Positions 1-8,961 of a stretch of 64,000 nucleotides of DNA are shown here, piece after piece. The position numbers and the translations under genes were made by a program. Source of the DNA: Chitinophaga sp. CF118 (GTDB lineage Bacteria; Bacteroidota; Bacteroidia; Chitinophagales; Chitinophagaceae); the NCBI RefSeq assembly GCF_900112615.1, contig NZ_FOMK01000005.1, forward strand, positions 62,001 through 126,000, read 5' to 3'. The stretch's first letter is position 1. Every line of letters starts with the position of its first letter. Under the pieces are notes generated by a model, which was not told where the DNA came from, did no database searches, and saw only the letters and a program-made list of their open reading frames with translations.

Positions 1-1
1 A

Positions 2-352
2 CTCAGCTATAGTGCCAGGTGGGAAATAGTGAATGCCGCAAAAAACATTGCACAGGATGTGAAAGACGGGAAGCTGGAACCAGAGGCGGTAACGCCGGAG
101 ATGTGGCAAAAATACCTGTGTACAACTACCCAGCCTGATCCTGAATTAATGATCAGAACAAGCGGCGAATGCAGAATCAGTAACTTTTTACTATACCAGT
201 TGGCTTATGCGGAGCTATACTTTACAGATACCCGCTGGCCGGATTTCCGCAAAGAACACCTTTACGAAGCAATATTAAACTACCAGACCAGAGAACGGCG
301 CTTTGGTAAAACAAGCGATCAAATACAGCAGAATGAAGAAATTATTTCCTAA
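2..352 (+). CDS. uppS: Isoprenyl transferase (undecaprenyl diphosphate synthase), C-terminal part
   Basis: Cis-prenyltransferase that extends farnesyl diphosphate with isopentenyl diphosphate to make the undecaprenyl carrier lipid used for peptidoglycan and surface glycans. Only the last 116 residues are in the window; the reading frame is open from base 2. The family signature is clear: DPELMIRTSGE followed by RISNFLLYQLAYAELYF and TRWPDF, which is the conserved IPP-binding and dimer region near the C-terminus. The gene ends 20 bases inside the start of bamA, so the two are probably translated together. The N-terminal catalytic Asp region lies outside the window. Identification is firm; nothing looks broken in the visible part. 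Confidence 0.93.
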   Translation, partial: LSYSARWEIVNAAKNIAQDVKDGKLEPEAVTPEMWQKYLCTTTQPDPELMIRTSGECRISNFLLYQLAYAELYFTDTRWPDFRKEHLYEAILNYQTRERRFGKTSDQIQQNEEIIS

Positions 353-3059
353 GAGCCTACTGGCCATAGTATTATGTTGCAGTGCCGGCATTCGTGTATC
401 CGCGCAGGAGCGGGATACGATACCTGCAGCAGACCAACCGGTGGGACTGAATTTACCATTGGGAAATGCACAACCGCAGCAGTATGAAATAGCTGATATT
501 ACGGTGTCAGGTACACAGTACCTCGATAAATCATTGCTTATATCTCTATCTGGCCTGAATGTAGGCGATAAGGTGGTATACCCCGGTGGAGATCAGTTTG
601 CAAAAGCTATCCAGGCACTCTGGGGGCAGCATTTATTTGCAAACGTGGCCATTTATGTACTTAAGATAGAAGATGGTAAAATCTGGTTGGAAATAGACCT
701 GATAGAACGTCCACGTCTTAACAACTTCATTTTCAGAGGGGTTAAAAAATCTGAAACAGAAGAACTGATCAAAAAAGCGTCCCTGCGTAAGGGTACTGTA
801 GTAACTGAAGGTTTAAAACAGAATGCTACCAGTATCATCACCAAATATTATGCTGATAAGGGATATCGCAATGCAACAGTGAAAATCACTGAAAGATCTG
901 ATACCTCACAGGTAAATGCTGCTGACGTGGTATTTACTATCTCTAAAGGAGGCAAGGTAAAAGTGAATGATATCTACATTGTAGGTAATCAGAGTATCGG
1001 GGATTCGAAGATCAAGAAGAAAATGAAGGGTACAAAAGAACGTACCCGTTTTACTATTTACCCGGATTCAGAACCGGTGTATGTAGATTCTCTTGACCAG
1101 CCGGTTAATTACTGGTCTACTTTTGGCTTCCTGTATCCTTCCCGTACCGCAGAAGCACTGGATCCTTACTTCCGTTTTAAACTATTTACATCTGCCAAGT
1201 TCAATGAAGGCAAGTATATAGAAGATAAAGAAAAGGTGATCTCTTATTATAATACACAGGGTTTCCGTGATGCTGTGCTGGTAAGAGATACTACTTACAA
1301 TTCCCGCAATGGTGGTGTGAATGTAAGTATGCAGATCAGTGAGGGTAAGAAATACTACTTTGGTAATATTACCTGGAAAGGTAATAGCCGTTATACAGAT
1401 TCCCTGCTTAGTCGTGTACTGGGAATCAAAAAGGGAGATGTATACAATCAGGAAATTCTACAGAAACGTTTACTGTCTTCAGAAGGTGGCGACGTAGGTG
1501 GTTTGTACATGGATTATGGTTACCTGTTTTTCCGTGCAGACCCTGTAGAAATCGGGATCCGTGGAGATACCATCGATTATGAGGTGAGGATTTCTGAAGG
1601 ACCGCAGGCTACTATTAAAGAAGTACGTATTGCCGGAAATGAAAAAACCAATGAACACGTAATCCGTCGTGAGCTGCGTACATTACCTGGTGAAAAATTC
1701 AGCCGTACGGATCTGATTCGTTCTAACCGTGAAATTGCCAATCTGGGTTTCTTTAACCCGGAGAAGATTGGTATGAACCCGGTGCCTAACGTTCAGGATG
1801 GTACAGTGGATATTGATTATACAGTAGAAGAAAAAGCGAACGACCAGTTGGAACTGTCTGCCGGTTGGGGTGGTTATATCGGTTTAACCGGTACCCTGGG
1901 GGTAACATTTAATAACTTCTCGCTCCGTAATATATTTAATAAGAAAACCTGGGATCCATTACCAAGTGGAGACGGTCAGAAATTATCTGTTCGTGTATCT
2001 TCCAATGGTAAAGCATACCGTTCTTATAACTTCTCTTTCACTGAGCCGTGGCTGGGTGGTAAAAAAAGAAACCAGTTCTCTGTAAGTTTCTATAACAGTT
2101 ACCAGAACCCGTATGCTTATGCTCAGTTATATGGTACTGCCAGTTCTTCCAATGCATATTTCAAAGTATTGGGAGCTTCCGTTTCCCTGGGTAAGCAGTT
2201 GAAATGGCCTGATGACTATTTCACCCTTATTTACTCTGTGAACTATCAGCAGTACAAACTGAAGAACTACGATTACTTCAATATTGGTTTTGCAAACGGT
2301 ACTTCCAATAACCTGAATCTGAAACTGACACTTTCCCGTTCTTCAGTAGATCAGCAGATCTTCCCAAGAAATGGTTCGAACTTCTTATTGTCCGGACAGT
2401 TCACACCTCCTTATTCCGTATTTAATCCAAGTAAGGATTATAAACTGGAATCAGTAGCTACCCAGTTTAATTTTATAGAATATCAGAAATACCGCTTTAA
2501 TGCAGAATGGTATGTACCATTGAGCCGTCCTCGCGGAGCAGACAATAAAACGTTTGTATTGAAGGTAGCTGCTAAATTTGGTTACATTGGCCGTTATGAT
2601 AATCGTACTACCTTATCTCCGTTTGGACGTTTTGAGTTGGGAGGTGATGGTCTGAGTAACTTTGCGATCTATGACCGTGATATCATTTCCCAGAGAGGCT
2701 ATCCGGTATATTATACTTCCGATCCCAAGAATAACGTAGAAAACAGTCAGCCGGTTGGATACCAGGGCTTCACGATTTTCAACAAGTATATCATGGAGTT
2801 ACGTTATCCATTCAGTCTGAATCCAAGTTCTACGATTTTCGGTCTGGCATTCCTGGAAGCAGCTAACGGTTACAGGGATGTACAGGATTACAATCCGTTC
2901 AGGTTACGTCGTTCAGCAGGTTTGGGTATGCGTTTTTACCTGCCTATGTTTGGATTGCTTGGATTTGACTATGGTATCGGGTTTGACCGTCTTAAACAAG
3001 GCAGCGGGCTGAAGGATGCAGCTAAATTCACCTTTATGCTGGGCTTTGAACCAGAATAA
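333..3059 (+). CDS. bamA: Outer membrane protein assembly factor BamA
   Basis: Omp85-family barrel that folds and inserts outer-membrane proteins. I choose ATG 333, which gives a signal peptide MKKLFPKSLLAIVLC... ending VSAQ; a TTG at 303 is the alternative. The 908-residue product has five POTRA-like repeats in roughly residues 45-500, each opening with a short strand such as ITVSG, FIFRG, IYIVGN, ITWKGN and VRIAGN. A long C-terminal barrel (about 510-908) contains the ELSAGWGG start and the QRGYP lid-loop type motif (VRGF/Y equivalent) near residue 785. It overlaps uppS by 20 bases and is followed by two OmpH/Skp chaperones, the usual Bacteroidota order. It is longer than proteobacterial BamA (about 800 residues), which is normal for this phylum. 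Confidence 0.95.
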   Translation: MKKLFPKSLLAIVLCCSAGIRVSAQERDTIPAADQPVGLNLPLGNAQPQQYEIADITVSGTQYLDKSLLISLSGLNVGDKVVYPGGDQFAKAIQALWGQHLFANVAIYVLKIEDGKIWLEIDLIERPRLNNFIFRGVKKSETEELIKKASLRKGTVVTEGLKQNATSIITKYYADKGYRNATVKITERSDTSQVNAADVVFTISKGGKVKVNDIYIVGNQSIGDSKIKKKMKGTKERTRFTIYPDSEPVYVDSLDQPVNYWSTFGFLYPSRTAEALDPYFRFKLFTSAKFNEGKYIEDKEKVISYYNTQGFRDAVLVRDTTYNSRNGGVNVSMQISEGKKYYFGNITWKGNSRYTDSLLSRVLGIKKGDVYNQEILQKRLLSSEGGDVGGLYMDYGYLFFRADPVEIGIRGDTIDYEVRISEGPQATIKEVRIAGNEKTNEHVIRRELRTLPGEKFSRTDLIRSNREIANLGFFNPEKIGMNPVPNVQDGTVDIDYTVEEKANDQLELSAGWGGYIGLTGTLGVTFNNFSLRNIFNKKTWDPLPSGDGQKLSVRVSSNGKAYRSYNFSFTEPWLGGKKRNQFSVSFYNSYQNPYAYAQLYGTASSSNAYFKVLGASVSLGKQLKWPDDYFTLIYSVNYQQYKLKNYDYFNIGFANGTSNNLNLKLTLSRSSVDQQIFPRNGSNFLLSGQFTPPYSVFNPSKDYKLESVATQFNFIEYQKYRFNAEWYVPLSRPRGADNKTFVLKVAAKFGYIGRYDNRTTLSPFGRFELGGDGLSNFAIYDRDIISQRGYPVYYTSDPKNNVENSQPVGYQGFTIFNKYIMELRYPFSLNPSSTIFGLAFLEAANGYRDVQDYNPFRLRRSAGLGMRFYLPMFGLLGFDYGIGFDRLKQGSGLKDAAKFTFMLGFEPE

Positions 3060-3139
3060 TGATAGAATTAATTTTAAATTATATATTGCAAATTCGAATG
3101 TTTTTCAAGTTTGGCAGTATAATTTAAACTCAGAGAATT

Positions 3140-3655
3140 ATGAAAAAATTATGTCTCATATTAGCTGTTGTTCTTTGTTCGGCCTTTGCGGCCAACGCAC
3201 AGCGTTATTGTGTAATAGATACCAAGTATATTCTGGATAATGTACCTGATTATAAAGATGCACAGGGAAAACTGGATGCTATAGCAGAACAGTGGCAGAA
3301 GGAAATTGATGCTAAGTTCCTGGAAATCGATAAGATGTATAAATCTTATCAGGCAGAGCAGGTGATGCTGACAGATGAATTGAAGCATAAACGGGAGGAA
3401 GAGATCATAGCAAAGGAAAAAGAAGCAAAAGATCTGCAGAAAAAGCGTTTCGGGTATGAAGGCGATCTGTTTAAAAAGCGTGAGGAGTTAATCAAGCCAA
3501 TACAGGATAAAGTATACAATGCCGTACAGAAGCTGGCAGCCGCCCGTATGTATGACTTTGTACTTGATAAATCAGGAGGAGTGACAGTTATCTTTGCAGA
3601 TCCCAAGCTGGATAAAAGCGATGATATATTACGTTCGCTGGGCGTTAAGAAATAG
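3140..3655 (+). CDS. OmpH/Skp family periplasmic chaperone (first copy)
   Basis: Skp-like holdase thought to carry unfolded outer-membrane proteins across the periplasm to BamA. The 171-residue product begins with a signal peptide (MKKLCLILAVVLCSAFAANAQ) and starts the mature part with RYCVIDTKYILDNVPDYKDAQ, a family hallmark. Residues 45-125 are rich in Lys, Glu and Gln and should form the long coiled-coil tentacles; the C-terminal part (YDFVLDKSGGVTVIFADPKLD) forms the trimer body. It lies 80 bases after bamA. A second paralogue follows directly. Function is inferred from family and neighbours. Confidence 0.9.
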   Translation: MKKLCLILAVVLCSAFAANAQRYCVIDTKYILDNVPDYKDAQGKLDAIAEQWQKEIDAKFLEIDKMYKSYQAEQVMLTDELKHKREEEIIAKEKEAKDLQKKRFGYEGDLFKKREELIKPIQDKVYNAVQKLAAARMYDFVLDKSGGVTVIFADPKLDKSDDILRSLGVKK

Positions 3656-3717
3656 ACCTTTATACCATTTTAAATCTTAGTTTTAGTATTAAAATTTTTT
3701 TAAACACAGACAACACC

Positions 3718-4227
3718 ATGAAGAAGTATGTAATTATCGCTTTTGTGACAGTTTCAGGATTGTTCAGCGTAAATGCAATGGCACAGTCCAAAGTAGGACA
3801 TATTAATGCACAGGCACTGATAGAAACAATGCCTGAAGCACAAACAGCGCAGAAATCTCTGCAGGCTTACGCAGAAGAACTGGATAAAGATGGTAAAGGG
3901 TTGATTGATGAGTATCAGAAGAAACTGAAGGAATTTGACGGAGCAGCGGCCAGTATGACCGAAAATATGAAAGAAATCAAGGGTAAAGAGATCCAGACTG
4001 CACAGAAAAACATCCAGGACTACCAGGAATCTGCTCAGCAGAAGATCGAAGCTAAACGTCAGGAAATCCTGAAACCAATCTACGATAAAGCCCGTAAAGC
4101 AATCGAAGATGTAGCTAAGGAAAAAGGATACGCTTATGTACTGGACAGCTCTGCTGGCGTACTGTTAGTATCTCCTGCAGCTGATGACCTGGCTCCATTG
4201 GTGAAGACCAAACTGGGTATCAAATAG
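3718..4227 (+). CDS. OmpH/Skp family periplasmic chaperone (second copy)
   Basis: Second Skp-like chaperone, 169 residues, with signal peptide MKKYVIIAFVTVSGLFSVNAMAQ. The mature protein starts SKVGHINAQALIETMPEAQTAQ, then has a Lys/Gln/Glu-rich coiled coil (residues 50-125) and a C-terminal YAYVLDSSAGVLLVSPAADDL segment. It is clearly related to the gene 62 bases upstream but diverged in the coil, so the duplication is old. An intrinsic terminator about 100 bases downstream closes the uppS-bamA-ompH-ompH unit. Most Bacteroidota keep this tandem pair; whether the two copies serve different clients is unknown. Confidence 0.9.
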   Translation: MKKYVIIAFVTVSGLFSVNAMAQSKVGHINAQALIETMPEAQTAQKSLQAYAEELDKDGKGLIDEYQKKLKEFDGAAASMTENMKEIKGKEIQTAQKNIQDYQESAQQKIEAKRQEILKPIYDKARKAIEDVAKEKGYAYVLDSSAGVLLVSPAADDLAPLVKTKLGIK

Positions 4228-4324
4228 TAAGATAATCCCATTGCAGGGACGATCTGGCTGGCATCATAAAGATGAAGTCGGATATCTGACAATCCGGAAA
4301 TCCCGCAAATAATTATATTTAAGA

Positions 4325-4357
4325 TGCCCCGGGAAAAGCCCCGGGGCAATTTTTTTA
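4325..4357 (+). terminator. Intrinsic terminator after the bamA-ompH unit
   Basis: A GC-rich stem (TGCCCCGGG paired with CCCGGGGCA around an AAAAGC-type loop) is followed directly by a run of eight T residues at 4350-4357. It lies 98 bases after the second ompH stop and just before the rpmH promoter. Confidence 0.88.
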
Positions 4358-4365
4358 AATTACCC

Positions 4366-4395
4366 TTTGCTTTTTCAGATTTTTCCATACCTTTG
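4366..4395 (+). promoter_or_regulatory. Promoter of rpmH-rnpA (Bacteroidota type)
   Basis: TTTG at 4366-4369 and TACCTTTG at 4388-4395, 18 bases apart, match the TTTG / TAnnTTTG consensus of the Bacteroidota primary sigma factor. It stands between the upstream terminator and rpmH, leaving a leader of about 70 bases. Confidence 0.65.
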
Positions 4396-4470
4396 CCTTC
4401 CGTTTTAAAAACAGGCTTCCGCAAAACGGGAAAGTGTTTAGTATAGTACAGGTAAAAATAAAATATTAAA

Positions 4471-4626
4471 ATGAAACGTACTTTTCAACCGCACAACAGA
4501 CGCAGAAAGAGCGTTCATGGTTTTAGAAAGAGAATGGAAACTGCTAACGGCCGTAAAGTATTAGCTTCCCGTAGAGCTAAAGGACGTAAGAAATTAACAG
4601 TTTCTGACGAGCGGAAGCTGAAATAA
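4471..4626 (+). CDS. rpmH: 50S ribosomal protein bL34
   Basis: Small basic protein of the large ribosomal subunit. The 51-residue product starts MKRTFQPHNRRRKSVHGFRK and continues RMETANGRKVLASRRAKGRK, the canonical bL34 sequence; the C-terminal tail KLTVSDERKLK is slightly longer than in proteobacteria, as usual in Bacteroidota. It has its own upstream promoter and is followed by rnpA, the conserved gene order around the origin-type rpmH-rnpA-yidD block. It is too short to appear in ORF lists with a 60-residue cut-off. Confidence 0.97.
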   Translation: MKRTFQPHNRRRKSVHGFRKRMETANGRKVLASRRAKGRKKLTVSDERKLK

Positions 4627-4727
4627 GAACAGCCCCGTTACTGCATAGCCCCGGTGCTGGCAGGCTTTGAGGCTGGATCTTGATAGATGGAATTGTATCG
4701 CTATTGGGTTGATAAATCAGACTTGCC

Positions 4728-5141
4728 ATAAAAACTTATTCTTTTAACACAGAAGAAAGGTTAAAAAGCAGAAAACTCATTGAAACGCTTTTTCGGGAAG
4801 GAAAAGCGTTTTCTGTTTTTCCATACCGTGTACTTTATATGCGGGTAAACCAGGCTGGCAGTAAATATCCCGCACAGGCAGGATTTACTGTTTCTACCAA
4901 ACGGTTTCCCCATGCAGTAGACCGTAACCGTGTAAAGCGCCTTACCCGCGAATGCTGGCGCCTGCAAAAGCAGTCCTTTTATGACCACCTGGCCCAACAC
5001 TCCTGCCAGCTGGCCGTATTCTTCATTTATACAGATAAGAAGATAGCTCCCTTCGCCACCCTGCAAGATAAAATTTCGGTAATTTTGAAAAAGCTCGAAA
5101 AAGAAGTGCTTAAACTGGAGGCGCCCGGCAGTGCTTTATAA
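4728..5141 (+). CDS. rnpA: Ribonuclease P protein component, non-standard start codon
   Basis: Protein subunit of RNase P, which helps the RNA subunit bind and trim precursor tRNAs. The RNR signature is present (VDRNRVKRLTRECWR). The first in-frame ATG (4839) would give only 100 residues and remove the conserved N-terminus. The open frame upstream encodes TYSFNTEERLKSRKLIETLF and REGKAFSVFPYRVLY, exactly the expected RnpA beginning, so the true start is near 4716-4731. No ATG, GTG or TTG exists in frame there; codons available are ATC 4716, CTT 4722 and ATA 4728. I place the start at ATA 4728 (137 residues), which is uncertain. It lies 101 bases after rpmH and 35 before yidD. Confidence 0.88.
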   Translation: MKTYSFNTEERLKSRKLIETLFREGKAFSVFPYRVLYMRVNQAGSKYPAQAGFTVSTKRFPHAVDRNRVKRLTRECWRLQKQSFYDHLAQHSCQLAVFFIYTDKKIAPFATLQDKISVILKKLEKEVLKLEAPGSAL

Positions 5142-5176
5142 ACCGTTGGAACCTCCATAAACAAGTATTACTCAAT

Positions 5177-5395
5177 ATGAAGATTTTCAGTTACCCTTTC
5201 ATCTTCCTTATCAGGATCTACCAGTGGGGGCTTTCCCCGCTGCTGGGTAACAAGTGCCGATATACCCCCACCTGCTCTCAATATGGAGTAGAAGCGCTTA
5301 AAAAATATGGGTTATTTAAAGGAGGCTACCTCACCATCAAAAGGATTCTTTCCTGCCACCCCTGGGGTGGACATGGGCACGATCCGGTTCCTTAA
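5177..5395 (+). CDS. yidD: Membrane protein insertion efficiency factor YidD
   Basis: Small membrane-associated protein that assists YidC-dependent insertion of inner-membrane proteins. The 72-residue product has the full family pattern: an amphipathic N-terminal helix (IFLIRIYQWGLSPLLG), the cysteine motif CRYTPTCSQYGVEAL and the C-terminal GGYLTIKRILSCHPWGGHG. It follows rnpA by 35 bases, the classical order, but yidC, which commonly comes next, is replaced here by an S41 protease. Identification is firm. Confidence 0.95.
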   Translation: MKIFSYPFIFLIRIYQWGLSPLLGNKCRYTPTCSQYGVEALKKYGLFKGGYLTIKRILSCHPWGGHGHDPVP

Positions 5396-5545
5396 AATGA
5401 ATCGTGTAAAAGCGGGTTCGTCCATTACTTCTATCCTCCCTTTGGGAAACCAGATCCCCTTAAAATCCCCCTTTTTTAACTTTTCAGTTTCTCAAAGATC
5501 TTGTAGCTTACACTAGCTAAAAAGCGCTTAACTCAACTTTTACCT

Positions 5546-7213
5546 ATGCGTGCATTTTTTCAAAGAAAAGGGAGGATTGTGCTGTTATTGTTACTCTTAA
5601 CAGTAGCTGTAACAGGTATCAAAGCCTATAGTGACAAGGACAAATATTTTGAGATAGCGAAGAACCTGGATATTTTCGCAGCCTTTTACCGGGAGCTGAA
5701 TACTTACTATGTAGATGATCTGCCACCGGAAAAGCTGATGCATAAAGGCATAGATGCCATGCTGGAAGAAACAGATCCCTATACGGACTTTATCCCGGAA
5801 GAAAATCTGGATGAACTGAAGTTCATGGCAACAGGTAAATATGGTGGAGTGGGGGTTTCTGTAAATACAGACAGCGGTCGTACCGTTATCACAGACATTT
5901 ATGAAGGCAGCCCCATGCATAAAGCCGGTGCCCGCCCGGGAGATATTATTGTATCTCTGGACGGCAAAAAGGCAGACGGAATGGAGCAGGATGAGATCAG
6001 TCATCTGTTAAAAGGCGTACCTGGTACAGCTTTGGATATGGTGATAAGGAACCCTGTAACCGGAGAAGAAACCGCTAAGAAGATAGTAAGGGAAGAAATT
6101 AATGTACGTCCTGTGAGTTATGCAGGAATGACAGGAAATGATATCGGTTATATAAGAATGACGCAGTTCACCGAAAATAGTGCGGAGGCAGTACAAAAAG
6201 CTTTTGAAGGGCTGAAAAAAGATCATCCTGGTATGAAAGGTATGATTCTGGATCTGCGTGGCAATCCCGGAGGCCTGCTGGATGAAGCAGTGCTGGTAGC
6301 TAACATCTTTGTAGATAAGAACAAACTCATTGTAAGCACAAAAGGAAAGGTAAAGAATTGGGACAGGGATTATAAAACAGAAGAGCCGGCCATAGATGCG
6401 AAGGTTCCACTGGTAGTACTCACTAACCGTTCCTCTGCTTCTGCATCTGAAATCGTGGCCGGTGCCGTACAGGACCTGGACCGTGGTGTGATTGTAGGGC
6501 AGCGTTCTTTTGGTAAAGGGCTGGTACAAACCACCCGCCCATTGCCATATAATGCGAAACTGAAAGTGACTACAGCTAAATATTATACGCCAAGCGGCCG
6601 CTGTATTCAGGCTATTGATTATTCTCACAGGAATGACGAAGGTGAAGTAGAAGCAGTACCAGATTCGATGCGCCGGTCCTTCAACACATTTGCAGGCCGC
6701 AAAGTAAGAGATGGTGGAGGAATAGAACCCGATGATACAGTTGATCCTACTTTGCTGAGCCAGGTAGCGATCACCCTTATTCGTAAGCTATACATCTTTG
6801 ATTATGCTACCCAATATTATTATCAACATCCCAGTATTGCTCCTGCAGGTAACTTTACTTTGAGTGAAGATGATTTTACTGATTTTATGCACTTCCTGGA
6901 TGGAAGGAATTATAGTTACAAAACCAGGAGTGAAGAAGCACTGGAAAGCTTTCAGAACACTGCAAGGAAAGAGAAATATTACGATGCGGTAGCAAAGGAA
7001 TTTGAAGCACTGCAACAGAAAATGAAACATGATAAGAAGCAGGATCTTCTGAAGAATAAAACTGAGATCAAACATCTGATTGAGGAAGAAATTGTGAATC
7101 GTTATTATCTGCAGAAAGGACGTATAGAAAAGTCCCTCGCCACAGATAATGAAGTGAATGAAGCAGTAGCTGTATTACATCAACCCGAACGTTATCAGCA
7201 ATTACTGAAATAA
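5546..7213 (+). CDS. S41 family C-terminal processing protease with PDZ domain
   Basis: CtpA/Prc-like serine protease acting in the periplasm. The 555-residue protein has an N-terminal signal or anchor helix (residues 10-26, IVLLLLLLTVAVTGIKA), a PDZ domain at about 95-175 (GGVGVSVNT ... GSPMHKAGARPGDIIVSLDG) and the S41 catalytic domain at about 190-375. The serine is in RSSASASEIVAGA and the general-base lysine in QRSFGKGLVQT; LDLRGNPGG is also typical. A charged helical tail of some 160 residues follows. A strong hairpin terminator lies 25 bases downstream. The substrate is not known from sequence. Confidence 0.92.
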   Translation: MRAFFQRKGRIVLLLLLLTVAVTGIKAYSDKDKYFEIAKNLDIFAAFYRELNTYYVDDLPPEKLMHKGIDAMLEETDPYTDFIPEENLDELKFMATGKYGGVGVSVNTDSGRTVITDIYEGSPMHKAGARPGDIIVSLDGKKADGMEQDEISHLLKGVPGTALDMVIRNPVTGEETAKKIVREEINVRPVSYAGMTGNDIGYIRMTQFTENSAEAVQKAFEGLKKDHPGMKGMILDLRGNPGGLLDEAVLVANIFVDKNKLIVSTKGKVKNWDRDYKTEEPAIDAKVPLVVLTNRSSASASEIVAGAVQDLDRGVIVGQRSFGKGLVQTTRPLPYNAKLKVTTAKYYTPSGRCIQAIDYSHRNDEGEVEAVPDSMRRSFNTFAGRKVRDGGGIEPDDTVDPTLLSQVAITLIRKLYIFDYATQYYYQHPSIAPAGNFTLSEDDFTDFMHFLDGRNYSYKTRSEEALESFQNTARKEKYYDAVAKEFEALQQKMKHDKKQDLLKNKTEIKHLIEEEIVNRYYLQKGRIEKSLATDNEVNEAVAVLHQPERYQQLLK

Positions 7214-7238
7214 TTTTCACCCCTAAGATATGCATGAT

Positions 7239-7282
7239 AATAAAGCTGTAGTTCATTATGAACTGCAGCTTTATTTTTTTGA
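7239..7282 (+). terminator. Intrinsic terminator after the S41 protease
   Basis: A 16-base stem (AATAAAGCTGTAGTTC with GAACTGCAGCTTTATT, one G-T pair) with a 5-base loop is followed by TTTTTT. The sequence to 7567 holds no supported gene; an 87-codon frame at 7230 runs through this hairpin and is not credible. Confidence 0.85.
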
Positions 7283-7567
7283 AAGTATGTTACAAATAGT
7301 TGTAAATCAGTTTATTTACGAAATGGTTTGCATGATGTTTTTGCCAGAATGTAATGGTCTCTCATTTTATGTCACAAAGAGTATAGTTATTCCAGACTTG
7401 TACAAATTACCAGTGTTTTCGGAGAGTGTTCGGGGTGAGTTTATAATTGCTTCATACCCTGGACATATAGACTCACTATTATTTAAATTATGATTTCCCG
7501 CATTTTAATTATAAATTAAAGTTCTCAGTCTCATCAACACGTTATTGTAAACCTAAATAGAGAAATC

Positions 7568-8950
7568 ATGCCCGAAAATTCTAACCGGAACTCCCGCAGG
7601 GGATTTATTACGAAATTAGCCAAAGGAGTAGTAGGAGCCTCTTTGTTGCCCAATATTCTTACAGCAGCAGATAAGCAACGTAGTTTACTATCACGTGTGA
7701 AAGAAAAATATAGTGCCAATGACCAGATCCAGATAGCGCTGATAGGGGCAGGAGGGATGGGAACATCCGATGCCAACACCGCTATTACTGTACCTGGCGT
7801 AAAGCTGATAGCAGCCTGTGATCTGTACGACGGCCGGCTGGCAGATGCGAAGAAAAAGTGGGGCAATGATATTTATACCACCCGCGATTACCGGGAAATT
7901 CTTGACCGGAAAGATATTGATGCGGTAATCATCGCAACACCGGATTTCTGGCATAAAGACATTTCAGTGGCAGCCATGAACAAAGGTAAATCTGTATACT
8001 GTGAGAAGCCGATGGTACATGATATTACGGAAGGCCCGGCAGTGGTGGAAGCCCAGCAAAAAAACAGTAAGGTGATTTACCAGGTGGGCAGTCAGGGGAT
8101 GAGTTCCCTGGGGAATGAGAAGGCAAGGCAGTTACTGAAAGATGGAGCTATCGGCAAGTTGAATTATGCAGAAGGTTTCTGGGCACGGATGTCACCATTT
8201 GGAGCGTGGCAGTATCCTATTCCTGTAGACGCATCTACACAAACTGTTGACTGGGATGCATACCTGAAGAATGCACCCAAGCGTGCATTTGATCCGTTGC
8301 GTTTTTTCCGCTGGCGTAATTACAAAGATTATGGTACCGGTGTATCCGGGGATCTTTTTGTACATCTGTTCTCCAGCCTGCATTTTGTAACAGGTTCTAT
8401 CGGTCCTGAAAAGGTGATGGCTACTGGCGGATTGCGTTATTGGAAAGACGGGCGTGAAGTACCTGATATCATGTTGGGAATGTTTGACTATCCGGAGAAT
8501 GAAATACATCCTGCTTTTAATTTATCCCTGCGTGTGAATTTTGTGGATGGTACCGGAGGCACCAACTACCTGCGTATGGTGGGTAGCGAAGGGTCGATGA
8601 CGGTAGAATGGGATAAAGTAACGTTGTTCCGTAACAAGGCATATGCAGCTACTGACGATCCTTTATTACAGAGTAAAAAGGATGTAGATAGTGGCAAGCA
8701 ATATGTATATGAAAGGAAAGACATGCTGCCTCCGGAGAAGCTGGAGTATGTAGCAGAAGAAGGTTATAAGGGAGCACACTTTGATCACTTCTATAATCTC
8801 TTTAATGCAATGCGTACAGGCGGTAAGGTGCATGAAGATGCCCTGTTTGGTTATCGTGCAGCCGCACCTGCATTGTTATGTAATGACAGCTATTTCCAGA
8901 ACCGTATTATACAATGGGACCCAAAAAACCTGAAAACGATTACTAAATAA
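7568..8950 (+). CDS. Gfo/Idh/MocA family oxidoreductase with Tat-type signal
   Basis: NAD(P)-dependent dehydrogenase of the glucose-fructose oxidoreductase family, probably acting on a sugar or sugar acid outside the cytoplasm. The 460-residue protein begins with a twin-arginine motif (NSRRGFITKLAKGVVGASLLP). The Rossmann fold follows at about residue 52 (QIALIGAGGMGTSDAN), then DRKDIDAVIIATPDFWH and the conserved YCEKPMVHD with the family lysine. The C-terminal half is the alpha/beta substrate domain. It sits 11 bases before a DUF1080 lipoprotein; such pairs are frequent in Bacteroidota and Planctomycetota and are linked to oxidised (3-keto) sugar breakdown. The substrate cannot be read from sequence. 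Confidence 0.9.
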   Translation: MPENSNRNSRRGFITKLAKGVVGASLLPNILTAADKQRSLLSRVKEKYSANDQIQIALIGAGGMGTSDANTAITVPGVKLIAACDLYDGRLADAKKKWGNDIYTTRDYREILDRKDIDAVIIATPDFWHKDISVAAMNKGKSVYCEKPMVHDITEGPAVVEAQQKNSKVIYQVGSQGMSSLGNEKARQLLKDGAIGKLNYAEGFWARMSPFGAWQYPIPVDASTQTVDWDAYLKNAPKRAFDPLRFFRWRNYKDYGTGVSGDLFVHLFSSLHFVTGSIGPEKVMATGGLRYWKDGREVPDIMLGMFDYPENEIHPAFNLSLRVNFVDGTGGTNYLRMVGSEGSMTVEWDKVTLFRNKAYAATDDPLLQSKKDVDSGKQYVYERKDMLPPEKLEYVAEEGYKGAHFDHFYNLFNAMRTGGKVHEDALFGYRAAAPALLCNDSYFQNRIIQWDPKNLKTITK

Positions 8951-8961
8951 AAAGAATCATT

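Noticed and set aside
7230..7493. 87-codon + strand frame after the S41 protease
   Set aside because: It runs through the 16-bp terminator hairpin at 7239-7282, has no family features and no ribosome-binding context.
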